64,000 nucleotides of DNA. Origin: Siphonodentalium dalli. Taxonomy: Eukaryota; Mollusca; Scaphopoda; Gadilida; Siphonodentaliidae. Positions 35,993-48,730 of the stretch are shown in pieces. Position 1 is the stretch's first letter, and the number at the start of each line of letters is the position of its first letter. The notes beneath the pieces were generated by a model. It was not told where the DNA came from, made no database searches, and saw only the letters and a program-made list of their open reading frames with translations. Where the stretch lies: the NCBI GenBank assembly GCA_032622095.1, contig CP136062.1:155492875-155556874 (forward strand), given 5' to 3'. Made by a program: the position numbers and the translations under genes.

Positions 35993-36482
35993 AGTGGTCC
36001 TGCTAATGTGATGTGATGTGATGCTGGTGGTCTCTGCTGAATTGCTATAATGCGATTCGGGCGAACTGATGCTGTTAAGACAAAGTACCGTTATTTTTCA
36101 AATGTTGTCATTTTCTGGGTGTATGGCTAATACGAGCGGTTTGGAATAAGACCAGTGCATGTTTGGAACATAAAAAACATAGACATTTTGAACAAATATA
36201 ATAATGGCTGCTCTGGTGTTTGCAAAACGATGTGAATTGCCATCTTGCTATAGTCGATTTGCCACAACTAGTACAACCAATATAAACATATCTCGCAATA
36301 TATATGTGTTGGAATGTTTGATACACACAATGGCTTTTCATATTGCAGATTTTCCGAACGCCGCACAAACGACAATTTTAGAACAAATAACGTACATGTT
36401 CTTAACAGCGTAAATTTGCCATGACAGCATCTTAGCAATTCAACAGGGCCAACCAGCATCGCATCACATTGGCGGGACCAGT
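35993..36482. repeat. Inverted-repeat element of about 490 bp, unit 1
   Basis: The left arm 35993-36088 and the right arm 36392-36482 are imperfect reverse complements, sharing AATGTGATG, GATGCTGGT, TGTTGAATTGCTA (TGCTGAATTGCTA in the left arm) and GCTGTTAAGA. The 300-bp interior has no recognised gene. The shape is that of a MITE or foldback element. The left arm has a GTGAT triplicate. Confidence 0.65.
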
Positions 36483-37269
36483 TGACCAGTTGTGATACTG
36501 TAATAGGATGAAACTTTAATGGTCTGACTGTAATTGTGTTCGAGGGTACGCCAATACATGGGATTCGTTAATCAAATAATTTATTATTGCGACAGTTCTT
36601 TAATCTTAGTGTTCGATATTCCGAGAGTTCGATACTTAAGAATTTACAGCGACGTGGACATGAATAACAGTCGGGCCTCATCAACATAAAATAAATGTTC
36701 CCCGAGGCATCACCATGCGCAAAAGAATCCCACCGGTATCAAATTTAAACACCATACATACATTTGGGAACAGACAATTAACACACGCGTATATATAATT
36801 GCGTAAATGATACACAAATATCCAAATGTTTGTCTTTGTCGTGTCTTATACATGTATGTTACAACATATGTGACTTATTGGTGCTCTATATAAAGATTCA
36901 CGTACATGCACGTGCGTGAGCGACACATACACGTGTAATAATTTAACGCGATGCTGAAACGGATGCCAGCTTCCGTATGTGAGGAAACTACATGCTATTC
37001 TGAAAGCTAGCGCGACCTACATGTATATTTACATATTCGCGACGTTCGGACTATCGAATAATCGTAATATCTAACTATCTGACAAACGAACTGCCTAATT
37101 TTTTCGTCATTTGACAAATATACAACATTCATATTTGAGAATAAGTGGGACAGTTGAAGCACAGGTCCCCAGATCAAAGATTTACTCCACCCCCAATAAT
37201 ACTTAATCCCATAGAAATGTATTCAACTTGGCGGGGCCTAATTTTTATTTATTTTTTTCACTAAAAAAA
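36483..37269. other. No recognised feature
   Basis: AT-rich sequence. A short palindromic stretch, ACGTACATGCACGTGCGT, lies near 36900. No coding or RNA feature is supported. Confidence 0.5.
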
Positions 37270-38274
37270 CAGGTTCAAAATAGAAAACAAATATTTTTGT
37301 TACATAAAGGCCTCATATATACGTAGAAATATATTTTCTTACTCATCAATTTGATGTATCCCGTGTAAAAACATGGTCCAGAAAAACTCCTGTTATGAGC
37401 ACAGGTCTGACGGAAACCGGCTGTTGAAATCCCTCGATCGAGATGGAGTCCGCTCAACTCGGTCAAAGAGCCGGATTTTGACCACACCGACTTGTGCTTC
37501 AAAAACGAACTAAACGGTAAGTAGAATATATATATTATACATAATTAGAAGCGGAATCACGGCATCATATCTCTCGTATTTATTGAAATAATCAGTTTCA
37601 TAAAACCGGAAGCAAATTTAAATTGTCCAAAACAAGCCATTTTGTAAGTAAGCACGTAACACTAATTTGTCATTGGTCCAATATAAATCAAATATATAAC
37701 GAAGAAGTAATGTACATACGCTCTAAATATTTACGAAGTTATATTCTTGTCCATGTGTATGTTTTCAAATCGGCATTCGTGTTAATTCAATCTTTATCTA
37801 TTCTTTTCATTTTTTATAAATACATATTGTGTTGCATAGAATTATAAATAGTACTCACGGCAGACTCGCATAAAATGGCTGGTTTTGGAAAATTTATATT
37901 TGCTTCCGAATTCATGAATCTGATTTTTTTCAATAAATACGAGAGATACGATGACGTGATGTGGCCAGATTGGTTTGGGTGTGTCAGTAATTAATTCCGC
38001 TTCTAATGATGTATAATATATATATTTTACTTAACGTTGAGAGTTTTTGAAGCGCAAGTCGGTGTAAAAATCCGACTCGCTGACCCAGTTTAGCGGGCAC
38101 CATCTAGAACGAGTGATTTTAGCAGTCGGTTTGCTCCAGACCTGTGCTCATATCAGGAGTTTTTCTGAACCAATTTTACACGGCATACTTAAAATTGAAG
38201 AGTAATAAAATATCTTTCTACCTATATATGAAGCATTTATGTTGCTAACATTATTTTTGTGTGTTTTGAACCTG
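37270..38274. repeat. Long inverted repeat spanning the unit 1/unit 2 boundary
   Basis: The left arm 37270-37619 is an imperfect reverse complement of the right arm 37896-38274, with a 276-bp spacer. Matches run almost end to end: CAATAAATACGAGAGATA, ATGTATAATATATATATT, CAAGTCGGTGT, CAGACCTGTGCTCATA and GAGTTTTTCTG all occur in both. The right arm has about 35 extra bases near 37968. On the + strand the left arm contains a Ser/Arg-rich open stretch closed by TAA, with a splice-donor-like ACGGTAAGT right after it (37514-37522); the meaning is unclear. Confidence 0.8.
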
Positions 38275-38718
38275 TTTGTGGACTTTGAAAAAGTTATAAC
38301 AAATTAGGGCCGTCCGCGTTCGATACCTTTCTATTATAGGAAGAATATAGGGGCGGGGCATTTTTGTTTTTGTTCTGGCGACCTGTGAGTTAAAGATGCC
38401 CAAATTTGATAAAATACAAAATACACCTAATGTGACAAAATACACAAAATTTGACAAAAACAAATCTTTGGCAACATAAGCATGGACGCTATCATAGACG
38501 ATATTGGAATGTTTGCTAGACTGACCACAGTCAAACGTGCTAAAAAGTTGCTCTTTTGAAATTCGACATTTGGCCATCAATACTTCATAATGATAATGCA
38601 GGGTTCGTTGTGCCATTCATTTTCGTGTATACAAACTGTGCATTTGAAGGTTGTTTGCTGTCAAACCGTCAGGGCATCTTTAAGTCATCGCTAGCAACGT
38701 TAGATGTCCTCACAAAAC

Positions 38719-41700
38719 CTAAGTATACACAATGATGCGAGTCTTTCCAGTAGGAGCGTGGACGAACAAAGTATGAGGAGTTCCAACTCTAGAACATCCT
38801 ACATACAGTTGTCCATGCGAAAATTAAGACAGTTGTAAACTAACAACAAATACAGTTTGGCCTTGAGACTTATTAATTGAAATGGCATAGCTCAATTTTT
38901 GATTTTAGTTTCTTAAACCGAAACGGAATGTCAGATGGTATGGGGTGTGCATGGCATAAACACATATTCTCCCTTACCACAGCCAGGCAGAATAGTAGCC
39001 ACAATGACATGCGCCAATAGCTTAGTGACCACCAGCCGTGTTCCGTTGAAAATGTTGCGCAGACGCATGGTTTTGCTCCTGCTTTCAGCCAAATATTGTG
39101 AAGAGGAAGACATGGTGGCTCTAATAAATTAAATTATGTGCGATAGGTGACAACCTCTGATGAATCTGTAACAACGTCAACTGATGTGTAGGAATGGGAG
39201 CTCCCGGGCATTTCATTAACACGTTTGTTGTTGATGCTGTTCAGTCACAGACATTGGCGCAATAATTGCAAGTTTACATAGACAAGTAATGTTTTGATAG
39301 TGGTCGCGTAGGCTTGAGAATACACGTGAAACGGGGAAGGATCCACACACCATCATCGTCTAAAAACACTTTAGTTTCTCTAAGTTGTTGTAATGTTCGA
39401 GCGAACTGTGTGAAAGCTGGTTCCCATGGAGTTGTGCTCGCAGCGATTTATGGTTAACATGGTGCCGCAACGAAGACGACTTCACGCAAGCCTGGTTCCG
39501 TCAGCTTTCGTCCCCCTGGTAATGACTGGTAAAGTTTGCCTAAAGTCACCAGACAACATGACAGTGAGTCTCCCCATTTGTGGATTTGTATCCCGTACGT
39601 CTTTTAATGTTATGTCAATTGCCTCCAATGCTCTGGTATGTGCCACTGTGCATTCATCCCATACAATCATGTGTCACGTTCTGAAAAATTGCGCAAGTCC
39701 GGAAGTTTTGGAAATGTTGCAAACCGGAGCATCATTGGTGACCAAGTCCAAAGACAACTTAAAGGCAGAATGAGCTGTGGCAGCATTACCCGACGAAGCA
39801 ACATGTTCGTGACGAAGTTTCCCCAGTTCCAGCAGGTGCATCGTGAAAACATATTCCTCCAGTATGAGATTGCACTCGACCGATGGTGGAATATGCTACC
39901 CTTTATTCGTGTAAAAGTTTTTTTTTCATTTTCATTAATGTATCCGACCAAAGAATCGATGTCGTTGAATGTTTGCCGTAATATCTCGTTGTCAGAATGT
40001 TCAGCTCGGTTCAGTTTGATGCCGACCAAGCGTATGCAGTCCTTTTCCTCGCATAGCAATAACCATGTCTTCTATATCTATTAATGCGACAATGAAGACC
40101 TCATCACTGTAGGCACTTTCCATTTCCGGGTATCTTAATTGAACCTGGTGTTTAAAATCTTCAGAAAAATCATCCCGTTATTGGTATAGTATTAAAGGAT
40201 GACAAACTTCACATGTTTTGATGATAATTGCAGAGAATTCGGAGGCTTGTTGCTGAATGCGATGCCGAAGCTTTCATTAAAGTTGCATTCCATTTGGTAT
40301 CGTCTTCGAGCAGTTCGCGCTTAACGCATGCTTCTCGGTAAGTAGCGCATACGTCGCCATCCTCAATCCGGAGATCTGCAAACGAAGTTGGACAACTGAC
40401 TTCACGTAGGAGTAGTCTTTAAAAAAACATGAATGTTGGTTGGGATGGACGGTGTGTACTCCATAAAGCAGTATCAAGTCTAATATCAGCATGATTGTCT
40501 AGAGCACCTCAGTTTCTTCAAGTTCATCTGTTGTTACACCACGTGTAGTTGGGTGGTATTGGGTTATAAAACAACGTTTGTGCAAAGGAATCTTCTTGAC
40601 ACAGTTGAAAGAAACCCGTCAGTATAGTATCTCACGGTGATATTGCTGCGTTATCGGTGGGTAGAATAAACCCGCTGACCATTTTCCAACTGGACAGCAA
40701 GTTGTTGGATGGCAGGATGTCGTTCGTGGATTGGAAATCCAGATATCCTCCACAAAGCTTCATTGCTGCTTATATATCGGCCCATCGGGTATTGAGTAAC
40801 TTCATCGTGGACATCTTGCTGACGTGCATGCATAGCAGCATCCGATGTTTTGTTGTCGCCTTCGAGCAATTCGCGCTTAACACATGTTTCTCGATAAGTA
40901 ACACAGACGATGCCATCCACAGTCCGGTGATCTGCAAAAACGTGGGAGGTGGGACCCTTGACTTCATGTAGTAGTCTTAAAAGGAAACATTCATGTTGGC
41001 TGGAATGGACGGTGTATAATCTCCATATAGCAGTGTCGTGTCTAATTAGAGCATTGTATTCTACAACAGAACCTCGTTTTCTTCTATTCCATCTGTTGTT
41101 ACGCTACGTGCAATAGGATTGTACCTGGTGATAAAACAACGTTTGTGCCAAGGAATCTTCCTGACACAGTGCTATTGCCTGATTTGCAGCATTATCGGCG
41201 GTAAAATAAACCCGCTGACCATTTTCCAAATGGACAGCAAACTGTTAGATGCCATGATGTTGTTAGTGGACTAAAATTTCAAATATCCCATAAAACCTTC
41301 ATTGTTGTGTATATATCTGATGGCTTTTAAACCACCGTCTCCAGGTCTCCTTCGCATGTAAGAAGGATACTCATCCTCGGCTGTTTTAGTCTCCAGAATA
41401 AACGATTCGAGGTACCGTTTCTTGCACTTATTGTCTTTCATGCACGGTGATTTGTGTTTATTGGAATTGAATGGACCGTGTACCATTATTTTGTGTCTCG
41501 ACAATGTCGAAGAGCCATCTGTCTGTTGCAGGATATGGAAGCTCTGCCGATATGATGGTTTCAAGCTGGTTGGATTGACTTTTGGTGATGAGCCAAATCA
41601 AAATATGCGCATGCGGCAACGAATTATATGGTGGACTTTTGGCACCGCACTGGTCCGGCAATTTGGGACTTTGTCATGAGGTCCATTACTTTCAGTACTA

Positions 41701-42484
41701 GGTGGAATGTCAGTGAGATAATGTCTGTGGACGTAAGTTTGACCAAGAAGAAGCTCACATTGTGTTTCCTTCCATTTTGAATTACATGTGATTGTTATAA
41801 GTAGATCGGATCGGTCGTAATGCCGAACAAAGGTCATGGCATGAAATGACAGGCATAAAAGTCCATACAAGAGACGGTCTTTCTATAGTTTCACCTTCCT
41901 GTGGAATTCCAAAGTGATAACCCTCTTCCCCATTCACAAACAACAGAGGATACAATAGGACATCATGCTATCTGTGTTTCGATGTTGCGTCTGAGATTAT
42001 TATATCTGCATTTTAAAACAATATCCCTGGTTTCATATACCCAACTAGTCACGATCACAGCTACTTCGTTGCATTACGGTGCATTAAAACGGCGAGCATG
42101 CTCTCCAGATTGAACATTGTCAGCATCAATGACGACTTCTTGTTCTTGTCTATGTGCACATTCCAAGGTGTACTTAGACCTTTGAACGATATTGGTTGAA
42201 TGTAGCATGTTCTGTAATTTCACAATGATATCAAATCGTGTTCCTTGGTTTCCGTTGTATCTACTCTGCGTCTGGCTCTGAGGATCTCGCACAAAGTAAA
42301 GTTGTAGATATCGAGGTTGTTCGTCAGGCAGCGGCTGGAGGGATCCGAATATGTGGTAAACCTGCCCTTGGACTTTATATATAGGCATACACCCTCCTTC
42401 CCCGTTGATATTGGGTCCTATCGATGTTATCTGAACTGCGATATTATAGTTGAATGTTATTCAGAAAATGTTTCGATTCGGGCG
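38719..42484 (-). pseudogene. Decayed Helitron Rep/helicase, copy 2
   Basis: This is collinear with 826-4590 and broken in the same places, so the decay predates duplication. The N-terminal piece is at 42388-42074, the HUH motif LPHAHILIWL lies in the frame 41661-41458, the FPIHERHP segment is at 40920-40651 and Walker B with GDFRQTLPV at 39670-39482. The ending differs from copy 1, since the last codon before TAG reads Thr in place of Pro. Copy 2 carries several private changes, for example at about 41579 and 41321. Confidence 0.85.
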
Positions 42485-45440
42485 TGGTGCCCACCAGAAG
42501 ACAAATCAAAGGCTCCGGTGGTTCTAGACGCATGGTTATTCTCATCGTTCAGATATGTACCCCACATAATATATAATATAAAAAAAACTGCTGTGTTGAG
42601 AGCCCCATGCTATTATAATTAAACTGTATAATTGAATAATGCGCATATCGTTCTACAGAGGTACATATACGCGGTTCGTTCTAGATGAAACTTCCGAGCC
42701 GAACACTGAAACAAACGCAAAAAAATGTATTGATGTCAATTTTGCCACCATTTGTGGCCAAATTATCCACCACATAATTAATTATGTTGTGCATCAGCGA
42801 CACTTTTTAGAAACGTTTGTCTTATCTATTATGGTCTTAATCCAATTAACCGACACCAATTCCCGTTCAGTATATCATGTAGACGTCTACATATCAGTTT
42901 CTATGAAAATCGTTGAATTAGTTTTATCAATTGTGTTGCTCCTCGTCCGTGATATCAATTCCTGACCCAAAATGGAAGCCATCCGGAACATTTATGCTAC
43001 GTCATTAGTGTTCGTATAGCACATATATCTACATATACGTTTGGGGACATCCAGGATACAAATGTGTTGTCAATCTTGGTGGTTCTCCCCACCATTGACT
43101 TCGGCGGTGGAACTTTTGCAACTTTAAATCATACCTTAAATTCCATGTACAATGGACATGACTATATATAGGTTTGGTGGAAATCTAAATTGACATCAGC
43201 AAAGCGTGTATCATGTTTGAGCTCTTTCACTGATCCACAACTGTGACATCGACTTTCTTATCCTTAAACCAAACCATTAGACTCCCTATAATCGATTACA
43301 GAATATTTTTTTTATAAATGTGTGGTCTGTGTCATTTGGGGACCTTTAAACTACACCATTAATGCCACTATGATGGAGCTGGCTAACGACTCGTCAACTT
43401 AGCATTTCAATAACCCCCAAGGCAAGTATGCAAGGATGACTCGCATTTAATGTCCACAAATTTGAAGGACAGCGAACGAAAGAAATGATTTATTCCACCG
43501 AGCCCGTTTCTTATACCATTGAATTGTATGATAAATGTGTTTTGGGAGGTCTATTTTACTTTAAACAGTTAACCATATATACCGCGTTCATATATCTAAT
43601 GGTGGTATCTTAATAACAGGGTCGTTTGATTCTATATTTTATGGAAATACTAATAATGCAACACGTTCGAAAGAGATTCATAGAATTGTGGGTTGTTGTT
43701 GCTGCTGAAAATGTTCATGGGGAGTGATAGACCATCAGTAATGATAACGATATGGTACAAGTCTGAGTTAAGAATAAGATTGGAATGGGCTTAGAGTAGT
43801 CATATCGGTTATCACAGGTAGAGTTTATAGTTTTGTTTAGAATGAGCTGTTAGTATTTTTGAATGACTCGGTGTACTCGCACCAACGGACTGAAGGCCGT
43901 TGGTACTTGCGCGAGTTATTGCTATATATCCATTGCTCTTGTTAGTCTGATAACATTGGATCATTCAACGTGGCAATTTACAAACTTAGTTGGCGAAATG
44001 CTTTGTCCTAGATATGTATATATGTACTTCTGCAACTTTGTACAGTGGGTTCGGGTGTTATATCAGGGGATCCACAAAGACACTTGTGGGTTGTCAAGTT
44101 GCAGGTATCATTTAATGACTGGAGAGGCGAATTCCTTTCGGATGTCGCTGATCATGAGGTAATGGTCGTTGTCCTCTATGTGTCCATATAATCAGTACGG
44201 GTGGTGGTCGGCGATGAAATGTGTGTATGTGTGATCATTTAAATCACTGCAGTTGAGTCTGGGGCGGGTGTGGTTAATATGTGTTTGCCTGGTATTAGCT
44301 TCATAATAATGTTGGTTAACTCCCTGGTCCCCATTTAGGAACTCTGTAAATTATGCCAGGGATGCATAACTTGTTTCGTTGTGGTCGATATTATTCCATA
44401 GGTCTATTGTTGACGGAATTGAAGGCAGCGGAGCCGAACGTCGAGGCTTGGGGGAATTGGCCTGTCGGGTCTAAACATTTGTTATTTGAAAGCTTGTTGG
44501 GGTATCAGAGGCTTGCCGGACATCATTTTGTTCCCACCCGGTTTCCTTGTCATCGGAGAAACTTTGAGCCTTCGCAGCAACGTTACTTTTGGTGTGAACT
44601 ATCGATCTTTTCCAAGAGGGTGGTATTTTCAATTGATCTGGGGGGAATAGTTTGGTTAGGGATCTTCTTCCTGGATTATATGGTACGGTCGTTGGTTGGG
44701 GTATTCATGAGGTTATTCACTTTCTCATAAATTAAAATTTTTATGAAGTATCGGCTCGTTTGTCTACATTGGTGCTCGGCGTAATCAATCATGTATTGTT
44801 TGTCATTTTTGTTTGCTGATGTTTGGTATTCTTCTTAATAGTTTTGTGTGCATGGGTTTCACGTTGTTCATCTCTACTTTGAGGTGATTTGCGCACTCTG
44901 TAGTAGATTGCATAGCTGATTTAAAGAAAACCTTATGAATGCATAGATGTATTGACAGCCATAGTTTGTACGTTTCGGATGACATAGCATATTGTTTGTG
45001 TCGCCGCCGTCATCCCGGATTTGTGAACATCTGGCCACTTCCATTGCCGTCGATCGCACATGAGTAGTAGGTCCTCGGTCGATCGAGATTTGGGAGGCCG
45101 TCTGACCAAGTCAAGTGACGAAATGTCCTTTCTTTTTGTTGTAATTGAACTGTATATCATATTATTACTCATTTTACCTTGTGGGTCTGCAGTTGTATTC
45201 CGTTTTCCCGGATACTTAGTTTATATACTGTCTATTGCACGGAAGCGAGGAATATCGTCCAGAGAACTACGATGTTAGGTATCAGTAAAATTTGGCGGAT
45301 GGTCAATCTTTCGTTTTTTTAGTTGCCAAATGAAAATAAAAGCAGATGATCGACAACTATCCCAGCAGACACCTCGGACTACCCATCGAATTATGGTCGG
45401 GCCAAAGACTGGTACATAGCCGGAGCGGTGACCCGTTAGT
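42485..45440. other. Unassigned right part of block A, unit 2
   Basis: Same as 4591-7544. The frames 43863-44162 and 44353-44730 repeat those of unit 1 and remain unassigned. Confidence 0.5.
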
Positions 45441-45524
45441 CATTGCTTATACCAGCCTCTTGGTACATCACCACAATGAGACAGGCGTTAGCAGTACACT
45501 GTTGAAACATTTATAAGTCATGAA
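45441..45524. repeat. Truncated dispersed repeat at the deletion edge
   Basis: These are the first 84 bp or so of the 7545-9065 repeat. They stop abruptly at the A/C junction. Confidence 0.8.
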
Positions 45525-45531
45525 TCACTAC
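45517..45531. other. Deletion junction joining A to C in unit 2
   Basis: GTCATGAA matches unit 1 at 7621-7628 and AATCACTACC matches 28026-28035. The AA at 45523-45524 belongs to both sides. This is a 2-bp microhomology junction consistent with end joining. Confidence 0.85.
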
Positions 45532-46155
45532 CATGACTAATCTACGATATGAGCATCACATTGAATCCTGATAATAAAGGAATATGAGAACGGTAACATG
45601 GGAATATGGACATCAAGGTGTTATCCTGTAATCAGGTAAGATTTAATCTAGTAATTAATGAGGACCTATGTTGACATTTCTGCTCAAATTTTATTTCAAT
45701 GAATTATGTTTAAGGAGACTAATTACCACCACCCAACTACCACATACAAGTTCGAACTGATTTATGATAATATATTCCACGCACAGGAAGAATTATTCAA
45801 AACATTACTATTTATGGTTTTGCGCAATCATTCCGAAACTCGTTCTGTATGTGACTAGTTCGTATCTATAGTAAAATATATAAGTTTACTGAACCAATTC
45901 GATAGTGTTTCGTGTAATGTTGTCGTTGGTAGCTATATAATATTATACAGATACATACCATTGTTGGAAGGTTATACTATACAGTTCTAGTTTGATGTAA
46001 GCAGATCACTCAACAAAAATATTTCCATGATGTTGAGTTGTTAACTTATTACACACTATAACAATAATTTAAGTTCGCTGGAAAATCAGGTTACTCAATG
46101 AGGAAGCCTACAACTGTAAGAGTTTACGCTTACCTGGTTGTTCTCCCTTTTACAG

Positions 46156-47964
46156 AATATGGTTCCAACTCATGACTGCGAAATCTACGTAGTTGTCTAC
46201 TCGCGAGGAGACCGGAAGTCCTTTCGCCACGCAATTGACATCCTGTTCCATTTGCGCCGAGTGAGCAAAGTCACCAAGCCCATCATTTTGGTGGAGAACA
46301 AGTGCGATCTTGTCCGGACAAAGGTCATCGCCGCCGGAGGTGAGTACCGTGTCTTTGCCAAACACTGAATTACTAGTAGTTTCCGAATGAAATGTTCAGA
46401 TAAGTTCTACAACCGGCCAGTGTAGAACCTATTTTCTGAACATTATATATAGGTATGACTCATCTGCACTTGTATTATATGTTCGTCTGTCGTCTGCTAA
46501 TAATATGTCATTCCAATATATACTGTTATACCTGATGGGAGAAACTATTTTGTGATGACATGGTTAACATCTCCATGGACAGTTTATTACATATATTATT
46601 TCAGATGTTCTAGCAATGGGTCAATATCTTCAAAAGTTTAAATATGTTCACTAGACGCACAAAATACTTAAATATACTTTACCTAGATCCAGCTATGTAT
46701 GGGGCCATCTCCAACTCTCTTCAATAGAATATATGCAATAAATTAATGAATTTGAGTCGTCGTACATGAGTGAAAAAAACCAGTAATTTAGTCTATTACA
46801 TCGCCCATGAAGAGTATGTACTGTCGCAAAGGGAGATAAATCATGAGTCAGAAATAAGCTAAATGTTTTTGAGCAGAAATAACAATTCTAAATTAAATTG
46901 AACGTGAGTTGAATCCTTGTGAACATCTGCAGTACACCGGTTTATCACATAATTAACCGTTAACCCCGTCCCAATGTTTTAGTAAGACACACGTGTATTA
47001 TCGCTGCGCGCAGTGACGTAAGGGCTTATATCAATGGTGTCGAAGCCAATTCGGGGACTTTATTATTATGTTAAACATAATGTAATTACGATATTCGATT
47101 TTTGTTGCGTTATTTAGTGTTGGGTGTGAGATAACATGGTTGATACGGGTTGTTGACAAAATTGTTCAACATGAAAAGACACATTTGAAATTAAATATAT
47201 TCGCTCTTGAATGTGCGTTTACATCATATTTGGTTGTGATAAGGAACCCAATATTAATTTGGTTAATCCCAGCCTTTTCGATGTCGTTTTTCCTCGCTTA
47301 TGTGTGACTGTGATAAAATGGATCTTAAATTCGTCGCCTTTCTATGCGAATTGTATTATTCCAATAAATTCGATTCTAGCCTCACAAAAGCTCGGTTCGA
47401 ATATAATTTAGTGCACTGGGTTGATTACTTTCGTATACATGTGCGACTCATTAGATATCCTCTATGTTTCAAGTTGTTCTTTTGTAGGAAAATTGTTTTG
47501 ACTTGAAAATCAGGAAGTGGTGTTTTGGAAGAAAGAGTGCCAAATTGCAAAATGGTATCCTCTCTGACAAATGCACAATTGTTTGCGCTCTATAATTACA
47601 CTAGAGTTGCAGTGAATCCACAATTGTTATGATGCTGCTTTCTTTATGAAATATTTACTTTGTGAATTTGTTTCCATGGCCTCCGATGTTGAAACAAGCT
47701 ACCTCTGCCCCTCCTTGACATTCATTTTAACTTTCGAATGTCTCTTTTTTTACAGAAGGGAAAAAAGTCGCCCTGTCATACAACTGCAAATTTGTGGAGA
47801 CATCGACACTCTTCCATCACAACGTGGATGAGGTGTTGGTCGGTATTCATAAACAAAACTCTTTGCACAACAACGCGCGAACAGGCTCAGGGAGGAAGAT
47901 GAAGGCACTTTTACCACGCATTTTCAAGAGTAAAGCATCCTGTGAAAATTTGATGAAATTATAA
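46156..47964 (+). pseudogene. 5'-truncated RGK GTPase copy (exons 3 and 4 only)
   Basis: Exon 3' is 46156-46339 and exon 4' is 47756-47964. Both keep their reading frame, TTACAG acceptors and the GTGAGT donor. The promoter, the P-loop exon and exon 2 are absent because block B is deleted. Two missense differences from unit 1 are visible in exon 4', Leu to Val and Lys to Gln. From the Met that is the second codon of exon 3', a product of 129 residues is possible, with G4 and G5 but no P-loop. Alternatively these exons could be spliced onto transcripts that start in unit 1. I see no promoter evidence for either. Confidence 0.8.
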
Positions 47965-48340
47965 TTTATCAGTCACCTGTTCAGCAACATTCAGAGTATG
48001 AAATGATGTTATTATAACAATTGTTATATATTTATCATCGGTTATGTGAGATCGTGTAGCACGAGTGCTGTGTGGTAATGTGTTATCTTTGTCAGTGTTG
48101 AGAAGGAAACATGTATACCATTTTAAACAGAGAATACTTGAAGCTAATAACCATATCCTGTCATCCATTTGTAACTCAGATATATTCAAATCGAAATTAT
48201 TCAAAATCATGGAATCATATGTTGTACACTTAGCTGCATATATATATATATAACATAAACGTAGCATATAACGTATGATTATTTTGTAAGTTATGGATAA
48301 TTATGTATAGTCTGAAATAAAACTATATATCCATGTAGAG

Positions 48341-48471
48341 CATTATCATCATCACCATTATCACCGTTGTCATCATCATGGTCATTATCGTAATCATCAT
48401 AACTGCTATCTGTTATCACAATCAACATCAACATCATCGCCGGCATCATCATATTCATCGCCGTCGTCTTA
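48341..48471. repeat. Imperfect ATC/CAT repeat, unit 2
   Basis: Copy of 30841-30972 with one visible base change (TTCATCGCC for TTCGTCGCC). Confidence 0.85.
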
Positions 48472-48730
48472 AGTAATCACCACCAATTGTTTGGATTATA
48501 TGAGCATTGACGGTTAACTATTTCGGTCGTAAATATATCTACACGCGCTTCCATTCATCAAACGACGTGAATTCCGTTACTAATTCCTTATTGATCATTC
48601 GGCAAAATCCGAGAACGGTGGGAAATTACCTCTCATTCGTAAGCGGCCAACGGGGCCGAACACAATTAGGATCAGCTTTCAAAAAATGGCCTGAAAATGA
48701 GTTACCGCTCTGGTCTGTCAGGAAAATTTC

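Larger units (their letters stand above)
1..37898 (+). repeat. Tandem unit 1 (A-B-C), full length
   Basis: The first bases of the window recur at 37899 and again at 55611, each followed by the same sequence, so the window is a head-to-tail array. Unit 1 is the only complete copy: part A 1-7628, part B 7629-28027, part C 28026-37898 (2 bp shared). It carries the whole RGK GTPase gene. The start is arbitrary because the window begins inside the array, so the original duplication breakpoint is not defined. Unit 1 differs from units 2 and 3 at many single bases in part A, for example in the stretch near 7480-7610. Confidence 0.9.
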
